A stretch of DNA of 22,469 nt from a virus. The stretch is taken from the IMG/VR virus record IMGVR_UViG_3300046371_000083, positions 1 to 22,469 of that record, one strand, 5' to 3'. Shown here piece by piece: positions 1 to 10,100 of the stretch. Numbering within the stretch: the stretch's first letter is position 1; every line of letters starts with the position of its first letter. Under the pieces are notes generated by a model. That model saw only the letters and a list, made by a program, of their open reading frames with translations. It did no database searches and was not told the DNA's origin. The position numbers and the translations under genes are program-made.

Positions 1-1
1 A

Positions 2-685
2 GCCGATCTCTTACGTGCTATTAGTGACACAGAAGCTGCACTGACCGAAGAAATAGAAGCTGTAGGAGAACTTGTAGGTAAGCCCGCTTCAGAAGTAACC
101 GATGCAGATATAGAGTTTGTTGCAGATCTTATAGCGCAACAAGAAGCACTTAATGACCCTGAAACATACGAGTTTACGCAAGAACAACTAGCCTATGACG
201 TAACAGGTGATGGCGTTATAGATCAGGCCGACTTGGATCTTCTGCAACAAGCGCAACAAGATCCTAATGTGTTTTTTGATCTTGAGAGTAAATTTGCCCC
301 TACAGGCATATATGCTACGCAACAAGAGCTAGCGCAACAGCAACAACAAGCACAACAACAAACACAACAGCAAATTGCACAAGAAGCTCAACAAGCCAAA
401 CGTAGGGATTTGTTCGATCAGTTGATGGGAGCCGCAGATTTAACAGGGCAACAAGTTACGGTGCAACAGTCTCCGCTGGCTCAGATCGACTATTTGTATG
501 ATTTTAGTAGTATATTGGGGCCACAACAACGTGCAGGTATGTTTCCCACACCTTACGGTACAATCGACAGACCACAGCCAAGAAACACACCTTCTTTACC
601 TGTTTTACCCCCGATACCACGCAAACGTGGAGGTGTGATAGATACAAATGAAGAGTTGTTACGGATTATTGGAGAAAGTAAATGA
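2..685 (+). CDS. Gln-rich virion-type protein with calcium-loop motif, 5' end outside window
   Basis: The frame is open from the left edge, so this is the C-terminal 227 residues of a longer protein. A TTG at 233 is not a credible start because coding-like sequence continues upstream without a stop. Bases 197-238 encode DVTGDGVIDQADLDLL, which fits an EF-hand or dockerin-like calcium loop (Asp/Gly-rich loop followed by a short helix). It is followed by a strongly Gln-rich, probably coiled or disordered stretch (bases about 320-400) and a Pro-rich tail. The stop overlaps the next start as ATGA (682-685). The position at the head of a virion gene run suggests a structural or tail-associated protein. 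The exact function is not recognised. Confidence 0.8.
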   Translation, partial: ADLLRAISDTEAALTEEIEAVGELVGKPASEVTDADIEFVADLIAQQEALNDPETYEFTQEQLAYDVTGDGVIDQADLDLLQQAQQDPNVFFDLESKFAPTGIYATQQELAQQQQQAQQQTQQQIAQEAQQAKRRDLFDQLMGAADLTGQQVTVQQSPLAQIDYLYDFSSILGPQQRAGMFPTPYGTIDRPQPRNTPSLPVLPPIPRKRGGVIDTNEELLRIIGESK

Positions 686-1368
686 GTTGGTGGAATGATT
701 TAGTTTCATCTGCGGTAGAGGCAGAATCCGAAGAAGATAGCGGAGGCTTTCTCAGTAGCGTTGGTGATTTTTTTAGTAGTGATCTTGGTAGATTTGTGGG
801 GGGTGTAGGTGGTTCCTTAGCTCTAAAAGAGTTTGGGCTTATGGACTCTAAAACACCTGTAGTTGGGTATCAGGGCAGCATTCCAAAATATGAAGCTGTA
901 CGCGAACGTGTACCCATGCAACAAGATTCTGACCGTAGGCCCGGATCAGGTGGTAGACGGTATTTTAGCGATGTTATGTACGCAGATCGTCCAGAGCGTC
1001 AGCCTATGTCTGTAGAACAGGCACGACAACAAGCTAAAACACAAGCACAGGGGTTGGCAGCACTTAACATGCCTCCTCAAAAAGCAGCCGCTGGCGGCAT
1101 CATGCACATGAGCAAAGGACGCTATTTGGGTGGTGCTACTGATGGTATGGCTGATAAGATTCCAGCAAGGATAGAAGGCGGTCAAGAAGCACGTTTAAGT
1201 GACGGAGAGTTTGTTATACCTGCGGATGTGGTAAGTCACTTAGGTAACGGTAACTCCGATGCTGGTGCAAAACAGCTACATCAGATGATGACTAGAATAC
1301 GCAAAGAACGTACAGGCAACCCGAAACAGGGTAAACAAATTAAACCTCAAAAAATGTTACCCGCATAA
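682..1368 (+). CDS. Phage structural/internal protein with DGEFVIPADVVSHLG motif
   Basis: A 228-aa protein. Its ATG overlaps the upstream stop (ATGA), and a GGAG at 671-674 lies 7 bases upstream. The N-terminus is Trp/Ser/Asp-rich, followed by a short Gly-rich hydrophobic patch (about residues 36-50). The C-terminus carries a distinctive block: GRYLGGATDGMADKIPARI (147-164), then DGEFVIPADVVSHLG (174-188) and a basic tail. I recall this block as recurrent in marine phage structural proteins, including as a module in otherwise unrelated virion proteins, but its biochemical role is unknown to me. Coupling with the flanking genes suggests co-translation as part of the virion assembly set. The tail or internal assignment is inference. 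Confidence 0.85.
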   Translation: MSWWNDLVSSAVEAESEEDSGGFLSSVGDFFSSDLGRFVGGVGGSLALKEFGLMDSKTPVVGYQGSIPKYEAVRERVPMQQDSDRRPGSGGRRYFSDVMYADRPERQPMSVEQARQQAKTQAQGLAALNMPPQKAAAGGIMHMSKGRYLGGATDGMADKIPARIEGGQEARLSDGEFVIPADVVSHLGNGNSDAGAKQLHQMMTRIRKERTGNPKQGKQIKPQKMLPA

Positions 1369-1373
1369 AGGCA

Positions 1374-2204
1374 ATGAGTATGTATAAGTATGAAACTGGT
1401 GGTGGTGTAACTGTTCCTAATGATCCCAATGTGGGACAAGAAGTGGGTAGATCAGGTGCATTAGCGGAGTTTGCTGGTGATTATGTTACTGGAATGCTCG
1501 GCAAAGGTGAGGCGCTTGCTAACCAGCCTTATCAAGCCTATATGGGGCCATTGACCGCTGGCCCGTCAGGAGTACAACAACAAGCCTTTACAGGATTAGC
1601 TAATTTAGCCGTGCCTACAACGCCTGCTACATTCGATGCAGCTGCTGCTCAACAATATATGAACCCTTACTTAGAGGCGTCACTTCAACCACAAATGCAG
1701 GCGGCGACTCGTGATGCAGAACGCCAAAGATTAGCAGATGCTACTAGGCTTACTCAGGCTGGGGCTTTTGGTGGTTCTCGACAAGCAATTATGGAGTCTG
1801 AAGGAGCGCGTAATTTAGCGCAGAATTTAGCCAACATTCGTGCTACAGGGTATGCACAGGCGTATAACCAAGCTAGAGATCAACTAGCCGCTGATAGGCG
1901 TTTTGGATTAGAAGCATTAGGTGCTCAACGCGCAGGCGGCGCTGAACAACGAGCAATAGAACAAGAGGGTATAGCTGCTGATTACGGGCAGTTTCGTGAA
2001 GAGCGTGACTTTCCTTACAAAGGACTTCAGTTTCAACAGTCATTACTGCAAGGACTGCCGATTGCAGCACAAACTTACTCGTACTCACAACCTAGCTCAC
2101 TATCTACTATTTTGGGTAGTGCAGGCGGTATTAGCGAGTTTATTGATCTGTTTACTGGTGGCGGTAATAGTTCAACCCCACCCACGGATGGAGGTACTAC
2201 CTAA
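1374..2204 (+). CDS. Conserved marine-phage virion protein (QAGAFGGSRQAIMES family)
   Basis: A 276-aa protein. The first ATG (1374) lies only 2 bases after AAAGG (1367-1371). The next in-frame ATG at 1380 has 8-base spacing and is an equally good start. The N-terminus is Gly/Asn-rich. Residues 50-70 (QPYQAYMGPLTAGPSGVQQQ) and 96-150 (NPYLEASLQPQMQ..., then QAGAFGGSRQAIMES at 128-142) form a helical, Ala/Gln/Arg-rich core I associate with conserved virion proteins of uncultured marine phages. The C-terminus is Gly/Ser/Thr-rich and likely flexible. Its stop overlaps the next ATG (TAATG at 2202-2206). The function is probably tail or internal core, by context only. Confidence 0.85.
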   Translation: MSMYKYETGGGVTVPNDPNVGQEVGRSGALAEFAGDYVTGMLGKGEALANQPYQAYMGPLTAGPSGVQQQAFTGLANLAVPTTPATFDAAAAQQYMNPYLEASLQPQMQAATRDAERQRLADATRLTQAGAFGGSRQAIMESEGARNLAQNLANIRATGYAQAYNQARDQLAADRRFGLEALGAQRAGGAEQRAIEQEGIAADYGQFREERDFPYKGLQFQQSLLQGLPIAAQTYSYSQPSSLSTILGSAGGISEFIDLFTGGGNSSTPPTDGGTT

Positions 2205-4177
2205 TGCTTAATTCACAAGGTTTAGGTGAAATGGTATCTCGTAAGAAAGATGCCTACCAAAACAACCCACAAGCATTACAACAACGCTATCAGCAAAGCC
2301 AAGAGCTAGTAGATCTCCTTGCTTTACAACAACTTAAAAGCGAGAAAGAAGCTGCTGCTCGTAACATGCAAATGCAGATGCAGCAGAACCCCGCCACGAT
2401 TGCACAGCAGCGTGAGCAAGAAGTGCTTGGCATGATTAAACAAGAGCAAGGCCGAAAGCTAGGTGACGTTGCACAACGCACTGCTGGCACGCTTGGGCAA
2501 ATCAACAAAAAAGCGCAGCAGAACGTACAGCGCACTGCCAAACAAGGACTACCTGCTATGGGTGGCCCACGAAAGCCCGCTATGATGGCTGGCGGTGGCA
2601 TTGTTGCGTTTCAAGAAGGTAGTACAGGGCCGATAGAAGGAGAAGCAGAAACAGTAAGCGTTACAGATGCTATAGCGGCGTTAGGCGAAGACGCTTTTAA
2701 CTACATAAAAGAAAATCCAGCAGAAGCCGCAGCAATGTTGGGTATTACATTGTTAACTGGCGGTACTGGATTGGGCGCTGGGCTGCTTATGAGGGGTGGT
2801 TTAACTGCATTAAGATCACAAGGCGTAAGGTCTGCAATACAAAAGTTAATGCGGAGTGAGAAGCCCGATACTGCCCCTCCAGTTACAAGAGTAAAACGTG
2901 GAGCAGCAGAACGTGATCGACCAGTAGATCCCGGCAAACAACTTGTGGAATCTGGAGTAAGGTCAGATAAACAACTTGTGGAAGTTGGAACCGGCCCCAG
3001 AGGAATGGTGCCATATGGAGCGCCACGTAGCAGAGATACTTTATCAAGCACTAAAGATATGGGTCGAGCGGCTTCGGGATTAGGGCAGTTTTTAGACCCA
3101 GAACAGGAGTTTGAAAAAGAATACGAAAATCTGTACCCACCCGACCCTGATTCTTTTCCACCTGAAGATAGAACACCAACACAACCTCCTGCCTCAGAAG
3201 AACCAGTGGATTTCTTTGCTGGTATAGGCGATCTCAAGCCAGTTAAGCCTGAGTTTGGCACGATGGTGCAAGACGCTGCTAAAAAACGTGCTGGCGTTCT
3301 TGGGCTAGCTGGTGCTAGTGATGATGACATGAGTAAAGAAGCCGCACGAGACGCAGAACAAGAGCGTGTTATGGGACTTCTTGATAAAGAAGGAAAGTTA
3401 GGGGTTAAAGACGAACAACTACGTCGCTTGCAAGATTTGCAAGAAAGACAGATGGATCCTGACAAGTTACGTAAACAGCGACTTACGGCAGGTCTTCTGG
3501 GTGCCGCTGGTCGTGGCAGCACTGCGTTAGCTGGATTCGGCGCAGGCGCATTTAACCAACGTGTGCAGCAGGAAGCTGCGGAACGTAAAGCGTTAACCGA
3601 TCAGTTTGGTATTGAAAACGAAAAAATACAGCTTGATTTTGATATAACCGCTAAAGGTATTGAAAGCGGTATGGATGCGTTGAAAATTAACAGCCAAGAA
3701 CGTCAAGCAGTAGCCCGTGATTTACAAAACGCAGCTCAAAAAGACATAGATATTGGATTACAACTAGCAGAACAAGAGTTTGAAGCACAGGTTGGTAATA
3801 GATCCGCTAAACTAGAAGAAGCAGCTACTAAAGCCGAGTTTGCATTAGAGCAACTAAAGAACGACGCTAATGAACGTGATAAGTTACTAGAACTTTACCA
3901 AGAACTAACGACTAAAAAGTTTGAAGTTGCTCAAGAGTTGCAAAGCAACAGTGGTTTCTCCAGAGCTATGAGCCAAGGAGATTTTGAAAGAGCAAAACAA
4001 GCGCTTACGCAAACAGAGGTTGCAATAGCACATCTTAATGAATTATCTCGTATGCACGCTGTAGAAGAGGCTTATGAAAAGCGTTTAATTGAATTAGGGG
4101 TGCCTATACCACAGTCCGCAAGCATAGGGTACGGCGCAGCAGAGATAGATAAACTGTTACAGACGTACGCACCATAG
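2204..4177 (+). CDS. Internal virion/tail-type protein with coiled coils and hydrophobic segment
   Basis: A 657-aa protein. The ATG overlaps the upstream stop (TAATG), with GGAGG (2190-2194) at good distance. The N-terminal 115 residues are Gln/Lys helical sequence, followed by a MAGGGIVAFQEG motif (128-139) also seen in variant form in neighbouring virion proteins. Residues 173-200 form an Ala/Gly/Leu-rich hydrophobic segment that could insert in a membrane. A Pro/Asp/Glu-rich linker follows (about 285-345). The C-terminal third (about 400-630) is long charged helical sequence with coiled-coil character. A short 11-residue tandem duplication (KQLVESG.../KQLVEVG...) sits in the linker. This composition suits an internal or ejected core protein. 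No enzymatic motif was found. Confidence 0.85.
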   Translation: MLNSQGLGEMVSRKKDAYQNNPQALQQRYQQSQELVDLLALQQLKSEKEAAARNMQMQMQQNPATIAQQREQEVLGMIKQEQGRKLGDVAQRTAGTLGQINKKAQQNVQRTAKQGLPAMGGPRKPAMMAGGGIVAFQEGSTGPIEGEAETVSVTDAIAALGEDAFNYIKENPAEAAAMLGITLLTGGTGLGAGLLMRGGLTALRSQGVRSAIQKLMRSEKPDTAPPVTRVKRGAAERDRPVDPGKQLVESGVRSDKQLVEVGTGPRGMVPYGAPRSRDTLSSTKDMGRAASGLGQFLDPEQEFEKEYENLYPPDPDSFPPEDRTPTQPPASEEPVDFFAGIGDLKPVKPEFGTMVQDAAKKRAGVLGLAGASDDDMSKEAARDAEQERVMGLLDKEGKLGVKDEQLRRLQDLQERQMDPDKLRKQRLTAGLLGAAGRGSTALAGFGAGAFNQRVQQEAAERKALTDQFGIENEKIQLDFDITAKGIESGMDALKINSQERQAVARDLQNAAQKDIDIGLQLAEQEFEAQVGNRSAKLEEAATKAEFALEQLKNDANERDKLLELYQELTTKKFEVAQELQSNSGFSRAMSQGDFERAKQALTQTEVAIAHLNELSRMHAVEEAYEKRLIELGVPIPQSASIGYGAAEIDKLLQTYAP

Positions 4178-4191
4178 CGGGTAAATAAGTT

Positions 4192-7100
4192 ATGGCTGAA
4201 GCCTATTCTGATCGCACAGAAGACCTAGCTACCGCGCTAAAAAATGCACATGCTGCTGGCGATGTTCAATCTGCTACTATTCTTGCTACAGAGTTAAAGA
4301 AACAACTTCGACGTGAACAACGGTTTGCTCAATTACGCGCAGCTATGCCGCGTAGAGAAACCGGCGTGGTTGAAGACATCACCTCTGGGTTCGGTGCAGG
4401 GCTTGTTGGTATTGGCGAAACCGCTAGTTTAGGTGTTGCTAGCCTACTAGAAGAAGAGGAAGAAACTGCTGCTAGAGAGCGTATTAAGGGCATAGCAGAC
4501 TTTTTGCGCCCTGAAGGTGGTGATCCTGATTCGCCTACATATAAAGTAGCCTCTGGTCTTGGATCTCTTTTTGGTTTTGCTGGGGCTGGTTTAGGTGCTG
4601 CTGCTCTTGGTGCTCCCGGCGCTGCCGTCGCTACAGGCTTAGGAGGCTTAGGGTACGCGGCAGCTAGAGGTGAAGCGAGTGAACGAGCACGCGCTGCTGA
4701 TGCTACAGTAGAAGAACGAGAAAAAGCAGTAGATGCCCCCCTTGTTCTACTAGCAGGCGTACTTGAAGCAATACCTCTTGCAAGAGTAGTTAAACTTGCT
4801 GACCTACCCACGCTTACTAAACTCCTAGAAAAGATACCGCCCGAAAAAGTTGAAACTATAGGCGAGCGTCTTACTAGCGCGGGTATAACAGGCGGTGCAG
4901 AACTTACGCAGGAAGCTGCATCCAACATACTGCAAAACCTCAACGAGCAAGAATACAACGCTGCTAGAGAGATTCTTGGTGCTGACACGGCAGAAGAAGC
5001 CGCAGTTGGCGGTGCCGCAGGTGCCATACTTCAAGGGTTTGTTGATCTCTTTGCTCCACGACGAGCAGGTAAAACTGTTGGCGATGCCGCAAAAGAAGAA
5101 GCAGAAAAACCTGACGACGTTGCAGGGCTGCTTGAGTTTAGGCCAGAAGAGCCTACACAGCTTGACTTAGCACTTGATGCCGAAGAAGCCGAAGCTATTG
5201 ACGGCGAAGCAATACGCGCACAAGTGTTCAAGGGGTTCAAAAAGCCATTTGACCAGCTAACTGAAAAGCAACAAAAGACTGTACAAGACAGGATAGTAGC
5301 TCTGTCGCCTGCCGAGTTTGATGCGCTTGAGCGTGTGATTGAGCCAACAGAAGAACGCACTGCTGAAGTAAGCCCTGACCAAATGGTGCTACCGGGGTTA
5401 GAACCAGAACGTGCACGGTTTGGCCCACAACTACAGGAGCTGCCTGCGCCAGAAGGTGAGACCATTGCTGGTGAAACACTTGCTGTTACTCCAGAAGGGC
5501 AGGCTATTACTAATGAAGAAGCCTTAGCTCGTTTTTATGAACAAGCTAGAGGACGAAGAGTTACAGACGAGACACCTGCCGCAGAGGTGCGACTTGCACG
5601 AGAACGTGAAGCAATAACTCGTGAAGCGCAGGGTGAAATGTTTCCTACAGAGCTTGCCGTAGAGAGAGAAGCTGCACTCGACGCTACTGAAACTCGTGAC
5701 GTTGATGCCGCACCTGCGCCTCGTGTGGTAACAGAAGAAGATCTAACCACTGCTGGGTTTGCTACAAACAACACGAAGATACGTAATGAAGTTCTTGGTA
5801 AGGACTTAACAGATTCTGCTGTACGTGACGCGCTGACTAATGAAGCTAATCGCCTAAAGTCTCAGAAGGTTCGGCGTGGTGTTACCCAGTTATTAGAAGG
5901 AGTACCTAGTGAGCAACGTCGTATACCCGATAGAGTTTTGGCACCGCGAAAAAGAGGAGCTGTCGCAGAGCGAGATAGAGCAAGCGATGCAGTTAATCCA
6001 GCAAGCGTGGGTTCTCCAGAGCGGAGTGAAGATACCGCCGAGGTTGTTGCACTTGACGGACGAACAGTGGGAGATGTTGGAAGAGACGCTGATGCAGTTG
6101 ATGTTGGAAAAGGAAAACAGCGTGGTGCACTAGCTCGTAAGGTCAAAGCTAAGGTAGGTCGTAAACGTACAAAAGCTAGTATGTCTAAAATCGACCCGAC
6201 CACAGGTGATGCAGAGGTTGTATTTCCTGATGGTAGCGTAGAACGTGTTAGGAGGGAAGAATCTGTAGATCCCGACACTGGGAAAAAAGATTTTAGTTTT
6301 ATATCTCTTGATCGCCCTGATCCTGACTTCCCTGCCGATGTAGAAGCACCGCTGCTATTAGGTTCTACCAAAGAAACGGCTATTAAGAGACTGACAAAGG
6401 TTCGTGAAGCTCCACCTAGAGAGCCTGTAAGAAGAGCCACGCCAGAGGACATAGCAGAAAGACGTGCAGATGAACGTGATGCTATTGCGTTCCAAGAAAG
6501 ACTTACTACTCAAAGACAGACAGAAAGGGCACAGCGAGTTGTCGAAGGCGAAAGGTCTAGGGCTGAAACACAAGAACGCATAAAGACAGCCGACCTTAGA
6601 AAAGTTAGGACTGCACAACGCGAGGCTGCTGACCGATTAGAGGAAATAGCTGAAAGAAAAGCAGCAAGACAAGCAAAAGAAGATGGCGTCGAAATACTTT
6701 ACGCCCCCACACGTACGGAAATTGAATTAGATTCGGCGATGCCGAAACAGGTACAGAAAGCGCTACGTAATAATGAGCTACGACGTGCGTTATTAGGGCT
6801 AGCAGAATCTTCAAATGATAAGTTTATTAAGCGTGCAGCTAAAAAACTTGCAGACTTTACCGGCGACACCCGAGTACAAATTGTACCGCAAGAAAGATTA
6901 GGTACTCGCGGTGGGAGCACCATTGATGCTGTATTCGTCACCAGAGATAACACGATATTTCTTAGCGAAGACTATTTAGATAATCATGTGCTGTTACATG
7001 AAATGACGCACGCCGCTACTATTAACACGTTACGAAATAGCGCACACCCAGTAACCAAACAACTGACTAAACTGTACGAAGACACAAAAGGTTCTCTTTC

Positions 7101-10100
7101 TTCCTACTACGGTTCTGAAAATGTTGCAGAGTTTGTAGCTGAAGCGTTTTCTAATCCTAAGTTTCAACTTGAACTGGCAGGTATAAACCCTAAAGGCGAA
7201 AAACTTAGCGCATGGCAGCGGTTTCTTAAAACAATTACGGACTTTCTTGGCCTTAGTAAATTTGGCCCCAAGACTGCCCAGCGTGAAGCAAGCCGTATGG
7301 TAGAGGAAATCTTAGCCCCTGCTGCTAGACACCGTTACGGGCCTACTTTGCGGTCTATGAGTGACAGAGAGGCTGTTACAGAAATAGGAGATCGCATAAA
7401 AGATTCCCGACGTGACTTAAAAAGCAAAGAAGGTCGTAAGGCGTTTGGAGCTAAGTTAGCGCGGGATATTTCTGCTGTATTAGATAAAGATTCCACACAG
7501 GGAAAACAAGGTAAAAAAGTAGTTTTAGGGTTTTTACCTAATCAGTCTGTGTTAGATATTGCCGTGGATCGAGGTATAGATGGCGCTAAGAAAGTTTTTA
7601 CAGCCATAGAAAACCAACGTGGTGATCTGACCGTATCAGAACAAAATACTCGTAGGAGGTTGACTCCTATATTCAGGTGGGCAAACAACGCATCTGAAAA
7701 TACGATGAAGGCTTGGAATAATCTAATCTACGACAGCACACTAGACGAAGTAGACCCCGCTCTTACCCCTGCACAGGCTAAAAAGAAATACGGTAAGCAG
7801 ACTGTAGAAGGCACTGACCAGCTAAAAGTAGCTCGACACAAAGAACTACACGCTATCTACATGGGCGCTACGCTCGGCAAAGACGGTAGGCAAGCCTACG
7901 ATAGTTTGCGACAGTTCTATAAGGATCAGTACAACGAACTGTTAAACGCGCTCAAGGGTAGAATCGACAATGCCGACATTAACGACGAGCAGAAAACGAC
8001 GCTCAAGAATGAATTGCTCAGTAAGTTACTAGAACGTACGGGCGTAGAACCGTACTTCCCGTTAACTCGTGAAGGTACACACTGGCTAGCGGTAAAAAAT
8101 CCAGAAGCCCTGTCTGAGTCTGCTGTATTTGCTTTTAAGACGCAGGGGGACAGACTCAAAGCGGCAGAAGACTATGCTGCACAAGGATTTGATGTAGAAG
8201 TATTTAACCCTGATGAGTCTAATGTCTACACTGATCCCCCATCTGGATCTTTTATATCGCAAGTGCTTAGCGTACTCAACGCTAATGATGCAGCGCCAGA
8301 CGTAAAAGAACAGGTAATGCGCTTGTTCCTTGAGTCATTACCAGAATCCTCTTTCGCAAAAGGGTTAATTAAACGTAAAAAGACCTTTGGTTTTGATGTT
8401 GATGCGGTAGAAGCAGCCAGAACAAAAGCGTACGACTTGGCGCGACAGACGGAGCGTATAAAAAATACTAACCGCATAATGCGGCTGAAAGACGAATTTT
8501 TAGAGACTGTGCCTAAAGACCGTAAGGACAGTGCAGTGATTGCAGAAGTGGTGAACCGTGCCAACTTTGCGGTTAATCCGCCTAGAGATACCGTCGCTAA
8601 AAACGCAAACCGACTTGCATTTATGTGGACTATCGGTTGGAACCCTTCGTCTGCAATAGTAAACCTGTCTCAGATACCACTGTTTGCTTACCCAATGCTC
8701 GCTGGTAAACATGGCTATGGGAATACTCGTAAGGCTCTTGGTGCCGCAACAAAGTTGTTTATGGGGTCTCCCTCTAACAAGACAGCAGAAACTTTGTTCG
8801 GAGACAACACGACACCTGCATCTGTGAGAGAAGCATTCCGTGAAGGTGGTGTAGGACAAGCTCTTGAAGCCATGCAAGACAAGGCTTTGAAATCAATCGA
8901 CAACTACTACACGTTCACTAGAGACAGTGACGGCTCGCTGGTTTTCTCAGTACGTAAAGACTTAAACCTACCCAAGGACACGGTAACTAGGTTAGATAAT
9001 CTCAAGCCTTTGATAGAACTAGCATCTCGTCGTGGGCAACTCAACTCATCGTTCCTAGCGGAAACACTCAACGTAGACCAATCAGGTCGAAAGCAAAGTT
9101 TTCCTGATACGGTGACAAACATATCTGCGTTGATGTTTCACGAAGCAGAAGTAATGAATCGTCAAGTAACGCTAATTACTGCGTACGACCTTGCACTGAA
9201 CAAGTTAACAGGTGGTAAGAAACCCACTCTTGAACAACAGCAACAAGCCGCAGAAGAAGCAATATATGAAACACAGCAGATTAACGGTGGTGCAACCCTA
9301 GAAACTGGCCCACGCTTTGCGCGGAGGCATGTTGGTCGCGTAGCTCTAATGTACAAGAACTACGGCATTCAAATGTACTACACCATGCTCAAAACCGGAA
9401 AAGAAGCACTTGATGTAGCGCGAGTTTCTTACGCTAGAGACCTTGAATCAAAAGGGATGAAAGCCGCCGCAGCGGGCGCTCTTGCTGATGCTTTTCGATC
9501 TGACGCAGCAAAACAGCTTGCAGGAGTTCACCTATCCGCGTTGTTCTTCGCAGGAGTGCAGGGAATACCAATATACGGTGCAGTAACCATGCTGGCGGAC
9601 ATGTTCTTCCTAGGGGACGATGACGAAGAAGCTGACTTTTACGTACGCCGCACAATAGACAATGAAATGTTGTACAGAGGGCTGCTCTCTGAACTTACTG
9701 GATTCGACGTAGCTCAACGTGTGAAGTTAACCGACTTGTTGTTTGAAGCTGACAGGTTTAACACTAACCCTTCACCAGAAGAAGAGCTTGCTCACCTCGT
9801 AGGTGGCCCTGCGTGGAGTGTGTACCGCAGAGCTAGAAAAGGTTGGGATAAGATGGCAGACGGTGACTTAGTAAGAGGTATGGAAGACATACTACCGGGA
9901 GCTGTGAGAAACGCAATGCAGGCTGTCAGGTTTGGTATGGAAGGGGGTATCCGCACTCGGCGTGGTGACTTTATGTACGACGACATAACAGCCGGTGATT
10001 TGGTTGCCAAGGTGTTTGGGTTCCCACCAAACGAGTACACCAAAGCTATGGACGAGACTTCTGCTGCTAAGAGGATGTCAGACAGAGATAGAGCTAAACG

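Noticed and set aside
1996-2211. 71-aa + strand frame at the end of the 276-aa gene with a hydrophobic stretch
   Set aside because: No usable Shine-Dalgarno before the GTG, and the host gene frame is the one with recognisable conserved sequence. The hydrophobic run is likely a frame artefact.
2701-3522. 273-aa open frame antisense to the 657-aa virion gene
   Set aside because: Its product is Ser/Pro/Arg-rich, as expected from the complement of Gly/Ala/Glu codons, with no start site signal. It is a shadow of the + strand gene.
4329-5027. 232-aa open frame antisense to the giant gene, and the 196-aa frame at 5862-6452
   Set aside because: Both are Ser/Ala/Pro-rich shadow translations of a highly Ala/Glu/Arg coding strand, without ribosome sites.
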